Made by a program: the position numbers and the translations under genes
Notes under the pieces: model-generated
The model's input: only the letters and a program-made list of their open reading frames with translations
The model's database searches: none
What the model was told of the DNA's origin: nothing
Part shown: piece after piece, positions 16,201 to 24,558 of the stretch
Layout of the letters: every line of letters begins with the position of its first letter
Numbering within the stretch: the first letter of the stretch is position 1
Origin: a virus
IMG/VR virus record: IMGVR_UViG_3300021957_000233
Span: 1-27,640 of that record
Direction: 5' to 3' (one strand)
DNA length: 27,640 nucleotides

Positions 16201-16635
16201 TAACGATAGGAAATTATACCTACCCCCCGTAGGTTTAAGTATTGGGACTGGTAGGGGATATGCTATTTTTTTAGGTAAAGACCCATTTAAATTAAATGTG
16301 TCAAAATTAGGTAAATCTATGGAGTGAACTAAAATGGAATCCGAAAGAGAATATGTTGCTAGAGTATCTAATGGTACTATTAAGTGCGATACTGAATTGT
16401 TAATAATAAAATTATATTCATCTGCATCAATAGTCCAGTATTCTAAGTCTTCTTTGGGTATGGGCCTTACTCTGTCATATTCTTGAAGTAGGGCTATCCC
16501 TCCTCTGTTAAACATTTCAGTTAATTCTTCAATTTGGTTCTTAGTAGACTGTGTTAAACTCCAAATTTTCACCTTGTCAACCAATTGGTTTAATTCACTA
16601 TCATTCATAAGAGAATCTGCTTTTTTAATAATCAT
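13243..16635 (-). CDS. Giant unrecognised protein following the portal (1130 residues)
   Basis: The largest gene of the window, directly after the portal. The first 450 residues are helical and charged with stretches such as RIKERYTSKVVGNIIREAV. About residues 590-830 look different, with beta-type stretches (TVVIIISEWNDSSLNERQI), a small patch SMCMGSFMLNK near 763 and a Gly/Ser-rich turn GGSEATLFPVLDGGGSSATL near 785-805. The rest returns to a charged helical composition. No known domain is recognised. Genes just after the portal often encode minor head proteins (MuF-like) or ejected internal proteins, so either is possible. The ATG at 16635 shares one base with the portal stop (TGATG) and follows AAAGGAGG, so the TTG one codon earlier is not used. 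Confidence 0.7.
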   Translation of the reverse strand: MIIKKADSLMNDSELNQLVDKVKIWSLTQSTKNQIEELTEMFNRGGIALLQEYDRVRPIPKEDLEYWTIDADEYNFIINNSVSHLIVPLDTLATYSLSDSILVHSIDLPNFDTFNLNGSLPKKIAYPLPVPILKPTGGRYNFLSLLKNSSSYQNISPDVDKMSSDVENIISKIIEPNQDFINTKYLNRSNIGMIYLSYSGNITPTIIVQTRPNLQFLSKDSTATNLNGNYSFLNTYFEPSAVTYLLAKIRKILYRKGQPNEIRGSKDIRGMESRVEKIHAKELNKLFSPNRIVYSNLTEGLLFLPAPYAIEIWEGYKDALEKISNFGLGGDIKLDTERLIIKKLKRNFKNFMQDNSYTKPLSIKRIKERYTSKVVGNIIREAVQTSLPGFKQGDGRQQGFNLEKSDGGLPPNIENLQEVLKSPLERLELEGKMAFLKTGELEINNQGLREFTKNLSVSEVAATIPGINTVITKIDKMLRSSDYLTTLLDGISSERLSNLTLKELLEILYDNEPDFKKLLDSIVNRHGTIFLSTILSNSADGFFLGKYIKNLIEIDGEKSNAKIVFNHTKTNLNNINPEQGHTVVIIISEWNDSSLNERQIVLGFKFNENMGKEGLVIEEVDARIVRQRGPQASFTIDMNASSDYYIEVRKVIKRIFSPELFYSPAGKTASGQVGGKLNPMHRSAEFLSNSIKNMLSSNPNIVEVEPFKYDALTNAVRGIYIVFNPYGMISRDWVSSQHTLHAWVTVDSRKAGPVRSGAKASGSMCMGSFMLNKTDNSFRASNSNCINATSGGSEATLFPVLDGGGSSATLDLLASLMTALGYLNSNPSTGVTPVERQIFNQLESVYVPPLAQGSDNKFKYKISNQDIDFIMGGFGIKSLIKDAENDEEVRQLLNSMTVTSKIEGYINLMDINTFTYKLHIKGEGLNKLIDYLGLHSFTLGQSSETAKSLVLHRSYSFKVNREVLGKFINLQKNHDNKQIMEFRSIVSEEDLNSQGENPNSNGDRLSEQFKPLLDEIGTVNGLITNINEVLDNDYILYGNDDQTYKKEKKLGSTNPTEEDSEIIMLKQLILFINIKDEKTLTLENFKEFINKNKSDIINKIITETTLGADYRSRGNDPDRVLYDITGRKLM

Positions 16636-18281
16636 CAAGGTATCCTCCTTTCTGTACGGCTATCTACATTATTATTTCCTGCATCTTTAGGTAGACCACC
16701 AAATCTTTTAGGTGGGCCTGTTTCCATACTAGGTTTATTTCTAGTTTGAGTTTCTCCTGCTACTTGGGCCTTAGTATTACCAGTCATTAAGGCTTCTTCT
16801 TGAAGTTGCCCTAACTGTGATGCGTCAATATTTGTTCCCGCATAGGGGTCTACTTCTAACATCTCACCCTCATTACTATCTAACTCAACATCAATTAATT
16901 CCTTAGCGGGGAATTTCTTAAAGACGAAATCTCCATCTTCGTTCATATCAACCTCAAAGCCAAGATTTTTCATTTGAACCGCTAGATTAATTTCCATTTC
17001 CCTTCTTCTCATATCAGCCATTTCATCTTCTTCCTCGCTTCTAAGTAGTTGAACCTTCCAATCAGTGATACCGAATTGTTTCATTAGGAATGGGAATAGA
17101 TATTTATTGTAGACATTTTGAGCGTGTTCAACTGCACGATTAGTAACTAGTATCTGCATACCTTCGTTGTTTAGACCTCCACCCGTTGTAGTATCTCCAG
17201 TGAATACATTACTCACACCATAGAAGGAAGAAATACGAGTACGCAAATCATCTTTAACATTTATGTAGTCCATTTCCTTAATAGTATTTGTGAAAGAAAC
17301 CCATTCAACAGTCTTTCCTCCACTGTCACTTTCAATACCCATAATAGGTACATAGTGGGGGTCACGCTCTAACTTTTCCTTCACACCTTTCCAATACTTT
17401 ACTAATGATTCCATGTTATTTGTTTGTACTGCTAAAATTCCTCTAGGGGTTCTAGCCTTTGTGTAGAGAGTGCTGATGTAGTTTTCCATAGCAGATAAAG
17501 TAAATACATGATTAAAAAGTGTTAAAACTGGAGGATGGCCGTACAATCTTGACGGGGAGTATTTACTAAAATGTACTACCTCACCCATAATATAGTTTTG
17601 TTCATCCTTACCAGATTTATTAGTAAATTCAATGGGGTGAAGTGAGCAACCACAAATACCACATTTATCGTATTTATCCTCACTGATATAGTCCCTGTGG
17701 GTAATGCATGTAAATCTAGAATATCCTCTGTCTCCTTCATTATCAACTTCAATGTGCATTATTGTTGGGTCGCCTCTATAAATTTCATTAATTTTAGACA
17801 TAATAATTTCTCCCTTCTTGTCTAAATAATAATCCTTTACTAAAATTAAATAAGCATCATCTACAATGTTTAAATCCATCTCAACTTCCTTTAACACATC
17901 AATAAATAATTGGTGGGAAGAATTAATGTATCCTTCAAAAAAGTCATGTGCGTATAATTTTTGAGCCAATTCAGGTCTTCTTAAATCAGTACCTCCACAA
18001 TTATTACATTCATCAACATCTCTATGGTGTTCATGCCCACAAGAATTACACTTCTTATCAAAAGCCTTAATCCATTCGTAGCCTCTTCTAAATATTTCTG
18101 TTTTCAATTGGACTAAAACAGTTCTCATTACTGTGGAATTTTCAGCGGTTTGGAAAAGATATTTACCTGCGTAGTGTTGGGGCATTCTTCTTTCGTTAAT
18201 ACCCATGTTATAAACATCATCTTGAACAGGGGTAGGGGTTCTTCTTCTTATTAAATTTCTTAGACTATCTCTTAATCCCAT
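16635..18281 (-). CDS. Portal protein with two zinc-binding insertions
   Basis: A 548-residue portal, the dodecameric ring through which DNA is packaged and ejected. Support: position just after terminase, length, YGHPPVLTLFNHVFTLSAMENYISTLYTK-type helices near 247-275 (only part quoted), DDLRTRISSFYGVSNVFTGD near 350 with the typical 'F-G-V-x' motif, and a Pro/Gly-rich disordered end. Unusually, C78-x2-C81-x10-C92-x2-C95 forms a zinc ribbon-like unit, and C192-x2-H195-x11-C207-x2-C210 a second one, both in the wing region ahead of the helical stem. These may stabilise the ring or contact DNA or a partner. ATG at 18281 follows AAGGAGGATTAA, 2 bases after the LAGLIDADG gene. Confidence 0.85.
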   Translation of the reverse strand: MGLRDSLRNLIRRRTPTPVQDDVYNMGINERRMPQHYAGKYLFQTAENSTVMRTVLVQLKTEIFRRGYEWIKAFDKKCNSCGHEHHRDVDECNNCGGTDLRRPELAQKLYAHDFFEGYINSSHQLFIDVLKEVEMDLNIVDDAYLILVKDYYLDKKGEIIMSKINEIYRGDPTIMHIEVDNEGDRGYSRFTCITHRDYISEDKYDKCGICGCSLHPIEFTNKSGKDEQNYIMGEVVHFSKYSPSRLYGHPPVLTLFNHVFTLSAMENYISTLYTKARTPRGILAVQTNNMESLVKYWKGVKEKLERDPHYVPIMGIESDSGGKTVEWVSFTNTIKEMDYINVKDDLRTRISSFYGVSNVFTGDTTTGGGLNNEGMQILVTNRAVEHAQNVYNKYLFPFLMKQFGITDWKVQLLRSEEEDEMADMRRREMEINLAVQMKNLGFEVDMNEDGDFVFKKFPAKELIDVELDSNEGEMLEVDPYAGTNIDASQLGQLQEEALMTGNTKAQVAGETQTRNKPSMETGPPKRFGGLPKDAGNNNVDSRTERRIP

Positions 18282-18283
18282 AT

Positions 18284-19663
18284 TTAATCCTCCTTAACGA
18301 TTGAGTCCACTTCGTTCATCAAGTCCCACTTACTGTTTTCCTTGTATTTGATAATATCTTCTTCTTGTATATTATACTTCTGCAATTCATCCTTATTTAC
18401 TGCATCCTTCCAATTTTCCCATTTTATGAGTTTAAAAATTTCTTCAAGACGAGGTTTGGCCCATGCTTCTTTTTTGAATCGTTGTTTAATCATAATGGAT
18501 TCCATTAGAAGTCTTCCCTGTTCCTTTTTCATTCTCAAATGGGGAATGGTCTTCACCAATAATTTATTAATATCACCTTGACTATAAAAATTTAACCTAT
18601 GTTGGCTACGACTATTTTCACCTACCTTTTGGTCTAAATGTAGGCGACCAATCTTCAATTGATTTTCCATTTCCTTAAAGAAAGCCTTACCTCTATCACC
18701 CGTAGCAATCATACCTACTCTAGGTGCGTATTTTGAATCCATAGTAATATAACCATCGGAGTCAATAAATCCAGCCACATAAGAATACAAATCCTTTTTG
18801 ATAGCATCACTAAAGATGTAATACTCTCCGTCTACATTTATAGCATCAACCTTTCTAAGCATTTTTGAAATAGTTTGAGGTGTAGTAGAACGGTGGTATG
18901 TACTAGGAAGTAAAGAATGAATTGTGTTACTAGTAATTCCGGGATTATTACAAATAGTCTTAACCAACATATCTTCAAGAACCTGTTGTCTTGGCTTACG
19001 GATAGATTGGTGAGATATTTCCTTCAAGATAGATTTAATGTTTTTCTTAGATTCCTTGAATTTAGCAACCTCTGAAGAATATTCTTGACCGTAGGATAGA
19101 CTAGATTTTTCTAAATTAGCCTCCCACATCTTCACTAGGTTATCAATAATTACTTGACGGGTTTCTCCATCTTTAATGTAGTGGAGTTTCTTCATCATAG
19201 AAATATTAGGGGTGAGCATTCTAACCGACTTCTTAAAGGGTCGGAGCCAATAAACACTATCTAAACAGTTATCTAAATGCTCGGTGTAGGCTTTGATTAA
19301 ATGGTCAATGGTTGATGACATTTTATCTCTAGCATTACCCTTTAGGGTTCTTCTCATGCGTCTTAAATCCTTTACAACATCAGGAATAGTTTTATCCTCA
19401 ATGAGTAGTTCTTCGGGCATCTTAGAAATATATTCCCTTGCTTGGGTGTAGTTGATTGATAGGTTAGAAGAAATGTCTTTTATTACCTCAGTTTCATCAT
19501 GACACTGATAAGAAAGCCAAGACAACATAACAGAATCAGTGTTGGTGGTTTGTCTGATTTTGTTTTCTACTTCTTGTTTTTCCTTTTTCTTTTCTTCTAG
19601 TTCTTGTAGTTGAGTTCTAAGTTCTTCTGTATTTATCTCTTCTTCTTTAATAATTAATTCCAT
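18284..19663 (-). CDS. Winged-helix plus LAGLIDADG endonuclease-like protein between terminase and portal
   Basis: A 459-residue protein. Residues 1-40 are a coiled coil; 40-225 are helical and basic; 228-285 read as a winged helix (VKTICNNPGITSNTIHSLLP, then TPQTISKMLRKVDAINVDGE with a YYIF strand); 293-395 are one LAGLIDADG unit with VAGFIDSDGYITM at 296-308, where Asp301 or Asp303 would bind metal. With one motif it would have to dimerise to cut DNA. The end has KWENWKDAV and KWDLMNEVDSIV. The gene has its own AGGAGG site and overlaps the terminase stop by 17 bases, so it is not an intein. It might be a free-standing homing endonuclease, or a domesticated DNA-binding protein that acts as small terminase; the long conserved-looking N-terminal part favours the latter. 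Confidence 0.78.
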   Translation of the reverse strand: MELIIKEEEINTEELRTQLQELEEKKKEKQEVENKIRQTTNTDSVMLSWLSYQCHDETEVIKDISSNLSINYTQAREYISKMPEELLIEDKTIPDVVKDLRRMRRTLKGNARDKMSSTIDHLIKAYTEHLDNCLDSVYWLRPFKKSVRMLTPNISMMKKLHYIKDGETRQVIIDNLVKMWEANLEKSSLSYGQEYSSEVAKFKESKKNIKSILKEISHQSIRKPRQQVLEDMLVKTICNNPGITSNTIHSLLPSTYHRSTTPQTISKMLRKVDAINVDGEYYIFSDAIKKDLYSYVAGFIDSDGYITMDSKYAPRVGMIATGDRGKAFFKEMENQLKIGRLHLDQKVGENSRSQHRLNFYSQGDINKLLVKTIPHLRMKKEQGRLLMESIMIKQRFKKEAWAKPRLEEIFKLIKWENWKDAVNKDELQKYNIQEEDIIKYKENSKWDLMNEVDSIVKED

Positions 19664-21062
19664 AAAGACCGCCTCCTAAATTTATTGTTGGGGTGTTCCC
19701 AAATAGGTCTGTTCCATCTAATTCAATGAAACTATCCGTGAATGTTTTTGTTGCGTAGTTTGCTAGTGCTAGGCCAATAACTGTATCATCGTGTGCGCCT
19801 AATCCTTCAATCCTACCATTGTTACCTATACCGAATGCTTCTAACTCTTGAATAATTATATTAGAAACCTTTCTATCTTCGTCTTTAGAATACGGTAAGA
19901 GGATTTTATTATTTTCAAAATTCATTTGTAGGTTCAAAATTATTTCTTCCTTCTTTTTCCTACTCATGGTAAATTCCTTTACAGGGAAATCCGAAATATC
20001 TCGTAGTTCCATAGCGAAAGACTTAGCAAATGTATTTGTTTCTATCATTACTACTTCGGGTGAAAACCGCTGACATAAATCCGTGATGCGAGTTATATGA
20101 CTTCGGAAATCCATATTCTTTTCTCTTACCATGTGTACTACCTTCTTGTTTAATTCGGCATCAACCTCAAGCACAATCATAACAGTGTAGTCACCATTAA
20201 CGCTCATTGATGGGTCATACCCTATGTAGTATTTAAAAGCCTCGTTATTTCCATAGTATTGTAGGGAGGAAGTACGGTCTTTTGCTTTATCCACATGGAC
20301 TTTTCCAAACAACATTGTGTTGGAAGATATAGGAATACACAAATATTCTCTTGTAAATTTAGACGAACCGATTTCTCTTCTCCTGCGGTCTAATGAATCA
20401 ATATCCCATCGGGAAGGCCATAATGCTTCTCCTGCTTGGTTAATTGCAGGATAGCGTTTTACATCGTATTCAGTGTTCTCTTCTAGTTCTGAAAAAATAT
20501 CAGTGTATGTAAAGGGAGTACCAATCATTCTCAAAGAAGCGGTGTGGTGAAGTGTAGGTATCATATCTCCCCAAAACCAATCTGCTACTCTTTGAATAGC
20601 GGTCATAGAAAACTCTTTCATGGGGTCATCAATAATAATTTCATCGGGGTGAAGACCACGAATTTGTGAACCAACAGACCTCTCAACAATGCGGTTACCA
20701 TTAGTTAGTTCCATTCTTCCTACTGCCCAACCCGCTTTAGGTTTATATTTTTTTAATGCAGGAACCGTGGAAAACATTCTATCTATGTCTTTCATGTGAA
20801 CCATTGTTTGTTTTTGGTTGGAAGAGATATAAATAATTTCGTATGGGGGTTCTTGAAAACACAATTGGAAAACACACCAAGAGTGGAAAAAAACAGATTT
20901 ACCGTGGTCACGAGAACAAATAGTAACGGTGCGTTGTGTGGTTTCTACTCTCTCTAACCAATCTTTGTGGAAATCTGCTAATTCGTATCCTAGAACTCTA
21001 GTGAAGAAGTATTCAAAATTACCTTTGGAGGCTTTCATGTCCATTTCTGTTAGTAAGTCCAT
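19647..21062 (-). CDS. terL: Terminase large subunit
   Basis: A 471-residue packaging motor that hydrolyses ATP to drive DNA into the prohead and cuts the concatemer. The ATPase domain has the Walker A variant SRDHGKS at 50-56, Walker B EIIIDDP at 141-147 with Asp145/146, and the coupling motif MIGTPF at 179-184. The RNase H-like nuclease domain follows, with Asp283 in YIGYDPS, Glu341 in VVMIETN and Asp425/426 in GAHDDTVIGLALA. All expected motifs are intact and the length is normal. ATG at 21062 follows AAGGAGAGG and overlaps the previous stop (TAATG). No classical small terminase gene is recognised; the neighbours at 18284 and 21062-22129 are candidates. Confidence 0.93.
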   Translation of the reverse strand: MDLLTEMDMKASKGNFEYFFTRVLGYELADFHKDWLERVETTQRTVTICSRDHGKSVFFHSWCVFQLCFQEPPYEIIYISSNQKQTMVHMKDIDRMFSTVPALKKYKPKAGWAVGRMELTNGNRIVERSVGSQIRGLHPDEIIIDDPMKEFSMTAIQRVADWFWGDMIPTLHHTASLRMIGTPFTYTDIFSELEENTEYDVKRYPAINQAGEALWPSRWDIDSLDRRRREIGSSKFTREYLCIPISSNTMLFGKVHVDKAKDRTSSLQYYGNNEAFKYYIGYDPSMSVNGDYTVMIVLEVDAELNKKVVHMVREKNMDFRSHITRITDLCQRFSPEVVMIETNTFAKSFAMELRDISDFPVKEFTMSRKKKEEIILNLQMNFENNKILLPYSKDEDRKVSNIIIQELEAFGIGNNGRIEGLGAHDDTVIGLALANYATKTFTDSFIELDGTDLFGNTPTINLGGGLYGINY

Positions 21063-22129
21063 TATTCTTTCCTCTCCTTTTCACGCCTATATTCTCTAAC
21101 TGGCCCTTTTTTTCTTTCAGCATACTTTTCTCTGCTTTGCTGATTTCTTTTTTCTCTATATTCGGGGTCAGCGTATCTTTTTCTGTTTCGCTCTTTTAGC
21201 CTTTCTCTATATTCGGGGTCATTAGCATACCTTTCTTTCGCTCGCTGGATGCGGAGGCGAGCGTGTTTTTCTTGTTGAGAAACTAAATAGCGTGAGTTTA
21301 TATCCTCTAACCCTCTTATAAGTGCTTCATATTGTTTTGATTCTACCAAATTTATAATTTGTTCAAATTCGTTTTCAGTAATAAATTCTGTTAATCCACC
21401 CTGACCAATTGATTGTTTTAGACTATGAGAGGCGGTTAATTTTCTAGCCTCTGCACTTGGAATACCAAATACTTCTACAAGAAACCTTTGGAAATCAATA
21501 GGTGTTGACTTTGCTATTTTTAAAATATCCCAAGCCTTTTTCATAGCCATATCAATATTCTTACTAATCAACCTGCGGGGCTTATCCCCATCAATGGTTT
21601 CCCTAACCTCATCTTGAATACTTTCTGGTAAGGACTCAACAGGAGGGTCTACTTTCCATCCCTCCGACTGAATTAACTTAAGCCAATTCTCTGAAAAATT
21701 ACTAGCCATACCAATAGCAGGGGAGTTTTTAATAATTGAAGAATCTCTTTTTTCCCACAACGACCTAGACAATCCTAACCCACGATACATGTCAATTATT
21801 TTAATTCCCGTAGTCAAATATAACTTATGTTCCGGTAGATATTTCCACCCTACTCTACCCACTGCTAAAGGTTCTCCCCCTAGAGTATTTGCTCGGTCAA
21901 ACATAATGAAATATCCATCAGCGTTTTGTCTTGTCAGTGGAGGGAAAAAATCCATTTCTTCTCTTGTTTTCCTATCAGGGTTACTAACTCTAAAAATTGA
22001 AACCATCTCGGCTTCGGTGTAAATTTTATCTTCAATATATACATCGGGTTTGACGGCTGGCTTACCTTCATCATTGGTTCTAATAGGAAGATAAGTTCCC
22101 TTAGCACCGTAACCCAATTCCTTCTTCAA
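21062..22129 (-). CDS. GNAT acetyltransferase-like protein with charged tandem-repeat tail
   Basis: A 355-residue protein directly before terminase. Residues about 60-160 resemble a GNAT fold: GYFIMFDRAN and PLAVGRVGWKYL as strands, IIDMYRGLGLSRSLWEKRDS as the acetyl-CoA binding segment (R/G-x-G-x-G/S pattern at 116-121), then IGMASNFSENWLKLIQSEGWK, the end of the fold. Residues 198-207 are KAWDILKIAK, an internal copy of the Trp tag, followed by a helical domain (to 285). The tail has tandem units around YANDPEYRERLK and YADPEYREKRNQ, very rich in Arg, Lys and Glu. ATG at 22129 overlaps the upstream stop by 4 bases. It may modify or bring a cargo to the packaging complex; the enzyme activity is not established. 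Confidence 0.65.
   Translation of the reverse strand: MKKELGYGAKGTYLPIRTNDEGKPAVKPDVYIEDKIYTEAEMVSIFRVSNPDRKTREEMDFFPPLTRQNADGYFIMFDRANTLGGEPLAVGRVGWKYLPEHKLYLTTGIKIIDMYRGLGLSRSLWEKRDSSIIKNSPAIGMASNFSENWLKLIQSEGWKVDPPVESLPESIQDEVRETIDGDKPRRLISKNIDMAMKKAWDILKIAKSTPIDFQRFLVEVFGIPSAEARKLTASHSLKQSIGQGGLTEFITENEFEQIINLVESKQYEALIRGLEDINSRYLVSQQEKHARLRIQRAKERYANDPEYRERLKERNRKRYADPEYREKRNQQSREKYAERKKGPVREYRREKERKE
21151..21221 (-). repeat. 20-base direct repeat in the acetyltransferase-like gene tail
   Basis: The 20 bases at 21151-21170 (plus strand tttctctatattcggggtca) recur exactly at 21202-21221, 51 bases apart, keeping the frame. They encode the D-P-E-Y-R-E cores of the charged repeats near residues 305 and 322. 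The exact DNA match suggests a recent internal duplication or repair between repeats. Confidence 0.85.
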
Positions 22130-24558
22130 CGGAATAGCCCCCTAACCTTGTATATAACTTCTTGGCTAATACCTAGTCTTGTTGATAATCCAGCAATAGT
22201 AGAATTTTTTTGCTCAATAATGGTTTCCATGTCAGTAGCATAAATGTCAGTTCGGTCTTCCTTTCTAATAACATCGGCTACATAAACAACATCTTCTATG
22301 TTATTAATATCTAAATATGCCTTATACACAGGTAGGCCTCCTCTTTCTCTTAAAATATCTATCGCCTTCATCAAGGCCATATCATCTGAATTAATACTAT
22401 CCTTAATGTATTCTTGATAGAAACTACCTGTCATTTTTTCTTTAATCTTTCTAACAATACTTCTTTCTTCGGAGTCTAAACTTTCATTAAATATTTGATT
22501 ATTCAGGATAGGTAGAATATCCAAAACTTCTGGATTGATGGATTCGTTTTCATAAGAATCTAATCTTTTACCATCAAATTCTTTATCTAAGTACCCTCTT
22601 TCTTGTTGAACTGCGTAGCCATGAATTAACTTACCTAGGGTATTTACTATTTCCTTTCTAGATTGAGTTCTTTCTTGTCTTGTTTGTTTATTTTTTGAAT
22701 TAATTATAATTAATGGTTGAATTGCGTTTTCAGCGTTTTTAACTAATGTGTTCATATTCTCAGTGGAACCCTTTTTAAAACTACCAATTAGATATAGAAT
22801 ACTTTTTAAATCTTCAACATCAATTGCTGTGGTATAAAAGTTTGCTATTTGAGAAGTTAAAGAAGTACCCCTTGAGTTTTTAAAGCGACTTAAAGCCTCC
22901 TTGAAGGTTTTGTATTGGTTAGATTTGGTAAAATTAGGTAAATCCTTTTCAAAGAAATATTTCTCATCAATCTTTTTAATAAACATCTCCTCTACTAAAC
23001 TAGTTAAGGTATTTAGACTATCCCCTACTTGGGTAAAACTTGGTAAAGTACCTCTAATGGATGGGTATATTGAACCCAATGCTCCCTGTTGACCACTTCC
23101 AGTACTAGAGTTTTTTCCACTTTGGGTTTCCTTAACGGGAATGTTACGATTAAATCTACGCATCTCACCCGCTACCGTAAACTTATTTAATACTTCAAAT
23201 AATTTTTCACATTCACTATTGATAAAATTTGTAATTTGACTATAAGAATTTACTGTTTCTAACTTCTTAATAAGTACCATTTCATACATACTAAAACCAC
23301 TAAGGGTCACCTTTGGGTCATTTTCATTAGTAATAATCCTTTTCAAGGAAATTTCATAGTAAGGTAATTGAAACACTCCCTTTACTGGTATGTTATTCAT
23401 TTCTGTGATGTGGTTATCTAACATAGGTAAATAAAATGTATCTCGCTCTTTATCAATTAGTGTGGTGTATTCCTCTATGGCTTCCGAAACTAATTCTTCT
23501 ATTTCATCTCTAAGAACTGGTGTAAAGTTTTCAAATAATGGAAGTAATTTACCCAATGTTTTTTCTTTAATATTATCAAACTCTTTAACATCGTCTTCTA
23601 ATAAAATCATATTTTTTTGTGATAAATGTAAGAATGTTAGAGGGTCAATTTCTTTTTCTATGTTTTGAATTTCTTCAGAGGTTCCCTCGCTACCCGGATT
23701 ATATTCACCAACAGGAGAACTACTTTCATTTCCCGAATCATCATAAACTCTTCTACTTGTCATGGTGGTAGGTTCCCCGAAAACTTCCATTATTTCGCTA
23801 ATTTCCATACTCATTGTTTGGGATAGAATATCGTTAACTATTTTTATTTCTGGTAGTAGGCCACCAGCAGTTTGAGAAAATTTAGCATCTCCATGTGCTA
23901 GAACAATTGATGGTATTTTGATATTAGAAAAAGCATTTTCTATTTTTGCGAACAATTCATTTCCTTCTTGTCCTTCGGGGATAGTGAAACTGAACTCCAC
24001 CCTTTCATCATTAAAATATTGATTATAGTAGTTTTCCCAATACTCATAGATACTTGTCCTACCTTTTAAATTTTTAATATCCCTTATAGATAAAGCCTCT
24101 TGAAGGGATTGAATTTCGTCATTACTTACAACTGATTCGGTAGGGCCATCAATAATATTTCTAATATTATCAAAAAGATTTGCTACTAAATCGTTGGCTT
24201 CTGAAAATTCCTCTATTGCTTCTTCGTTGTATTCCATATCCATAAAAATAGAATTGATTGATTGAATATCTCTTCGGTCATTAATTAAATTAAACATTAT
24301 TAAACCTCTATTATAGAAATTTTCTTCGGTGGCTTTTTCAGGGGGGAGTGTAGACTCAGTAAAGTTAACTCCTTTAAGGGCGGTTGCTAACATATTATAA
24401 TAAAGTACTGTGTTTAGTTCTCCTTCCTCTACACCAAAATCATTTACATCTATCTCATTAGCCATTCGGATTAGACTAGTCATAATCTTTTCACCTTGAG
24501 CCTTACCTCTTCTTATATATTTTAAATCATCATCGGTTTCTGGGTAATTCTCAAACAT
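22126..24558 (-). CDS. Large unrecognised protein with C-terminal helix-turn-helix (810 residues)
   Basis: An 810-residue charged, mostly helical protein with no recognised domain over most of its length. A Ser/Gly-rich break (QSGKNSSTGSGQQGALGSI) near residue 485 may separate two halves. The last 28 residues, ending NSTIAGLSTRLGISQEVIYK followed by VRGLFR, have the spacing of a helix-turn-helix and could bind DNA or another helix. ATG at 24558 overlaps the preceding stop by 8 bases; the stop overlaps the next ATG by 4. Located just upstream of the packaging genes, it could belong to the packaging apparatus or be a structural protein; the sequence does not decide. Confidence 0.68.
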   Translation of the reverse strand: MFENYPETDDDLKYIRRGKAQGEKIMTSLIRMANEIDVNDFGVEEGELNTVLYYNMLATALKGVNFTESTLPPEKATEENFYNRGLIMFNLINDRRDIQSINSIFMDMEYNEEAIEEFSEANDLVANLFDNIRNIIDGPTESVVSNDEIQSLQEALSIRDIKNLKGRTSIYEYWENYYNQYFNDERVEFSFTIPEGQEGNELFAKIENAFSNIKIPSIVLAHGDAKFSQTAGGLLPEIKIVNDILSQTMSMEISEIMEVFGEPTTMTSRRVYDDSGNESSSPVGEYNPGSEGTSEEIQNIEKEIDPLTFLHLSQKNMILLEDDVKEFDNIKEKTLGKLLPLFENFTPVLRDEIEELVSEAIEEYTTLIDKERDTFYLPMLDNHITEMNNIPVKGVFQLPYYEISLKRIITNENDPKVTLSGFSMYEMVLIKKLETVNSYSQITNFINSECEKLFEVLNKFTVAGEMRRFNRNIPVKETQSGKNSSTGSGQQGALGSIYPSIRGTLPSFTQVGDSLNTLTSLVEEMFIKKIDEKYFFEKDLPNFTKSNQYKTFKEALSRFKNSRGTSLTSQIANFYTTAIDVEDLKSILYLIGSFKKGSTENMNTLVKNAENAIQPLIIINSKNKQTRQERTQSRKEIVNTLGKLIHGYAVQQERGYLDKEFDGKRLDSYENESINPEVLDILPILNNQIFNESLDSEERSIVRKIKEKMTGSFYQEYIKDSINSDDMALMKAIDILRERGGLPVYKAYLDINNIEDVVYVADVIRKEDRTDIYATDMETIIEQKNSTIAGLSTRLGISQEVIYKVRGLFR

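Noticed and set aside
18284-21062. The LAGLIDADG unit as an intein in the terminase
   Set aside because: The terminase has intact ATPase and nuclease motifs and its own stop; the LAGLIDADG protein has its own ribosome site and start, and no splice-junction residues (Cys/Ser start, His-Asn end) are seen.
21540-21550. Internal start (ATG at 21550 or 21544) in the acetyltransferase-like gene producing a separate Trp-tagged protein
   Set aside because: AGGTTGATTAG is present upstream but about 17 bases or more away, too far for a convincing ribosome site.
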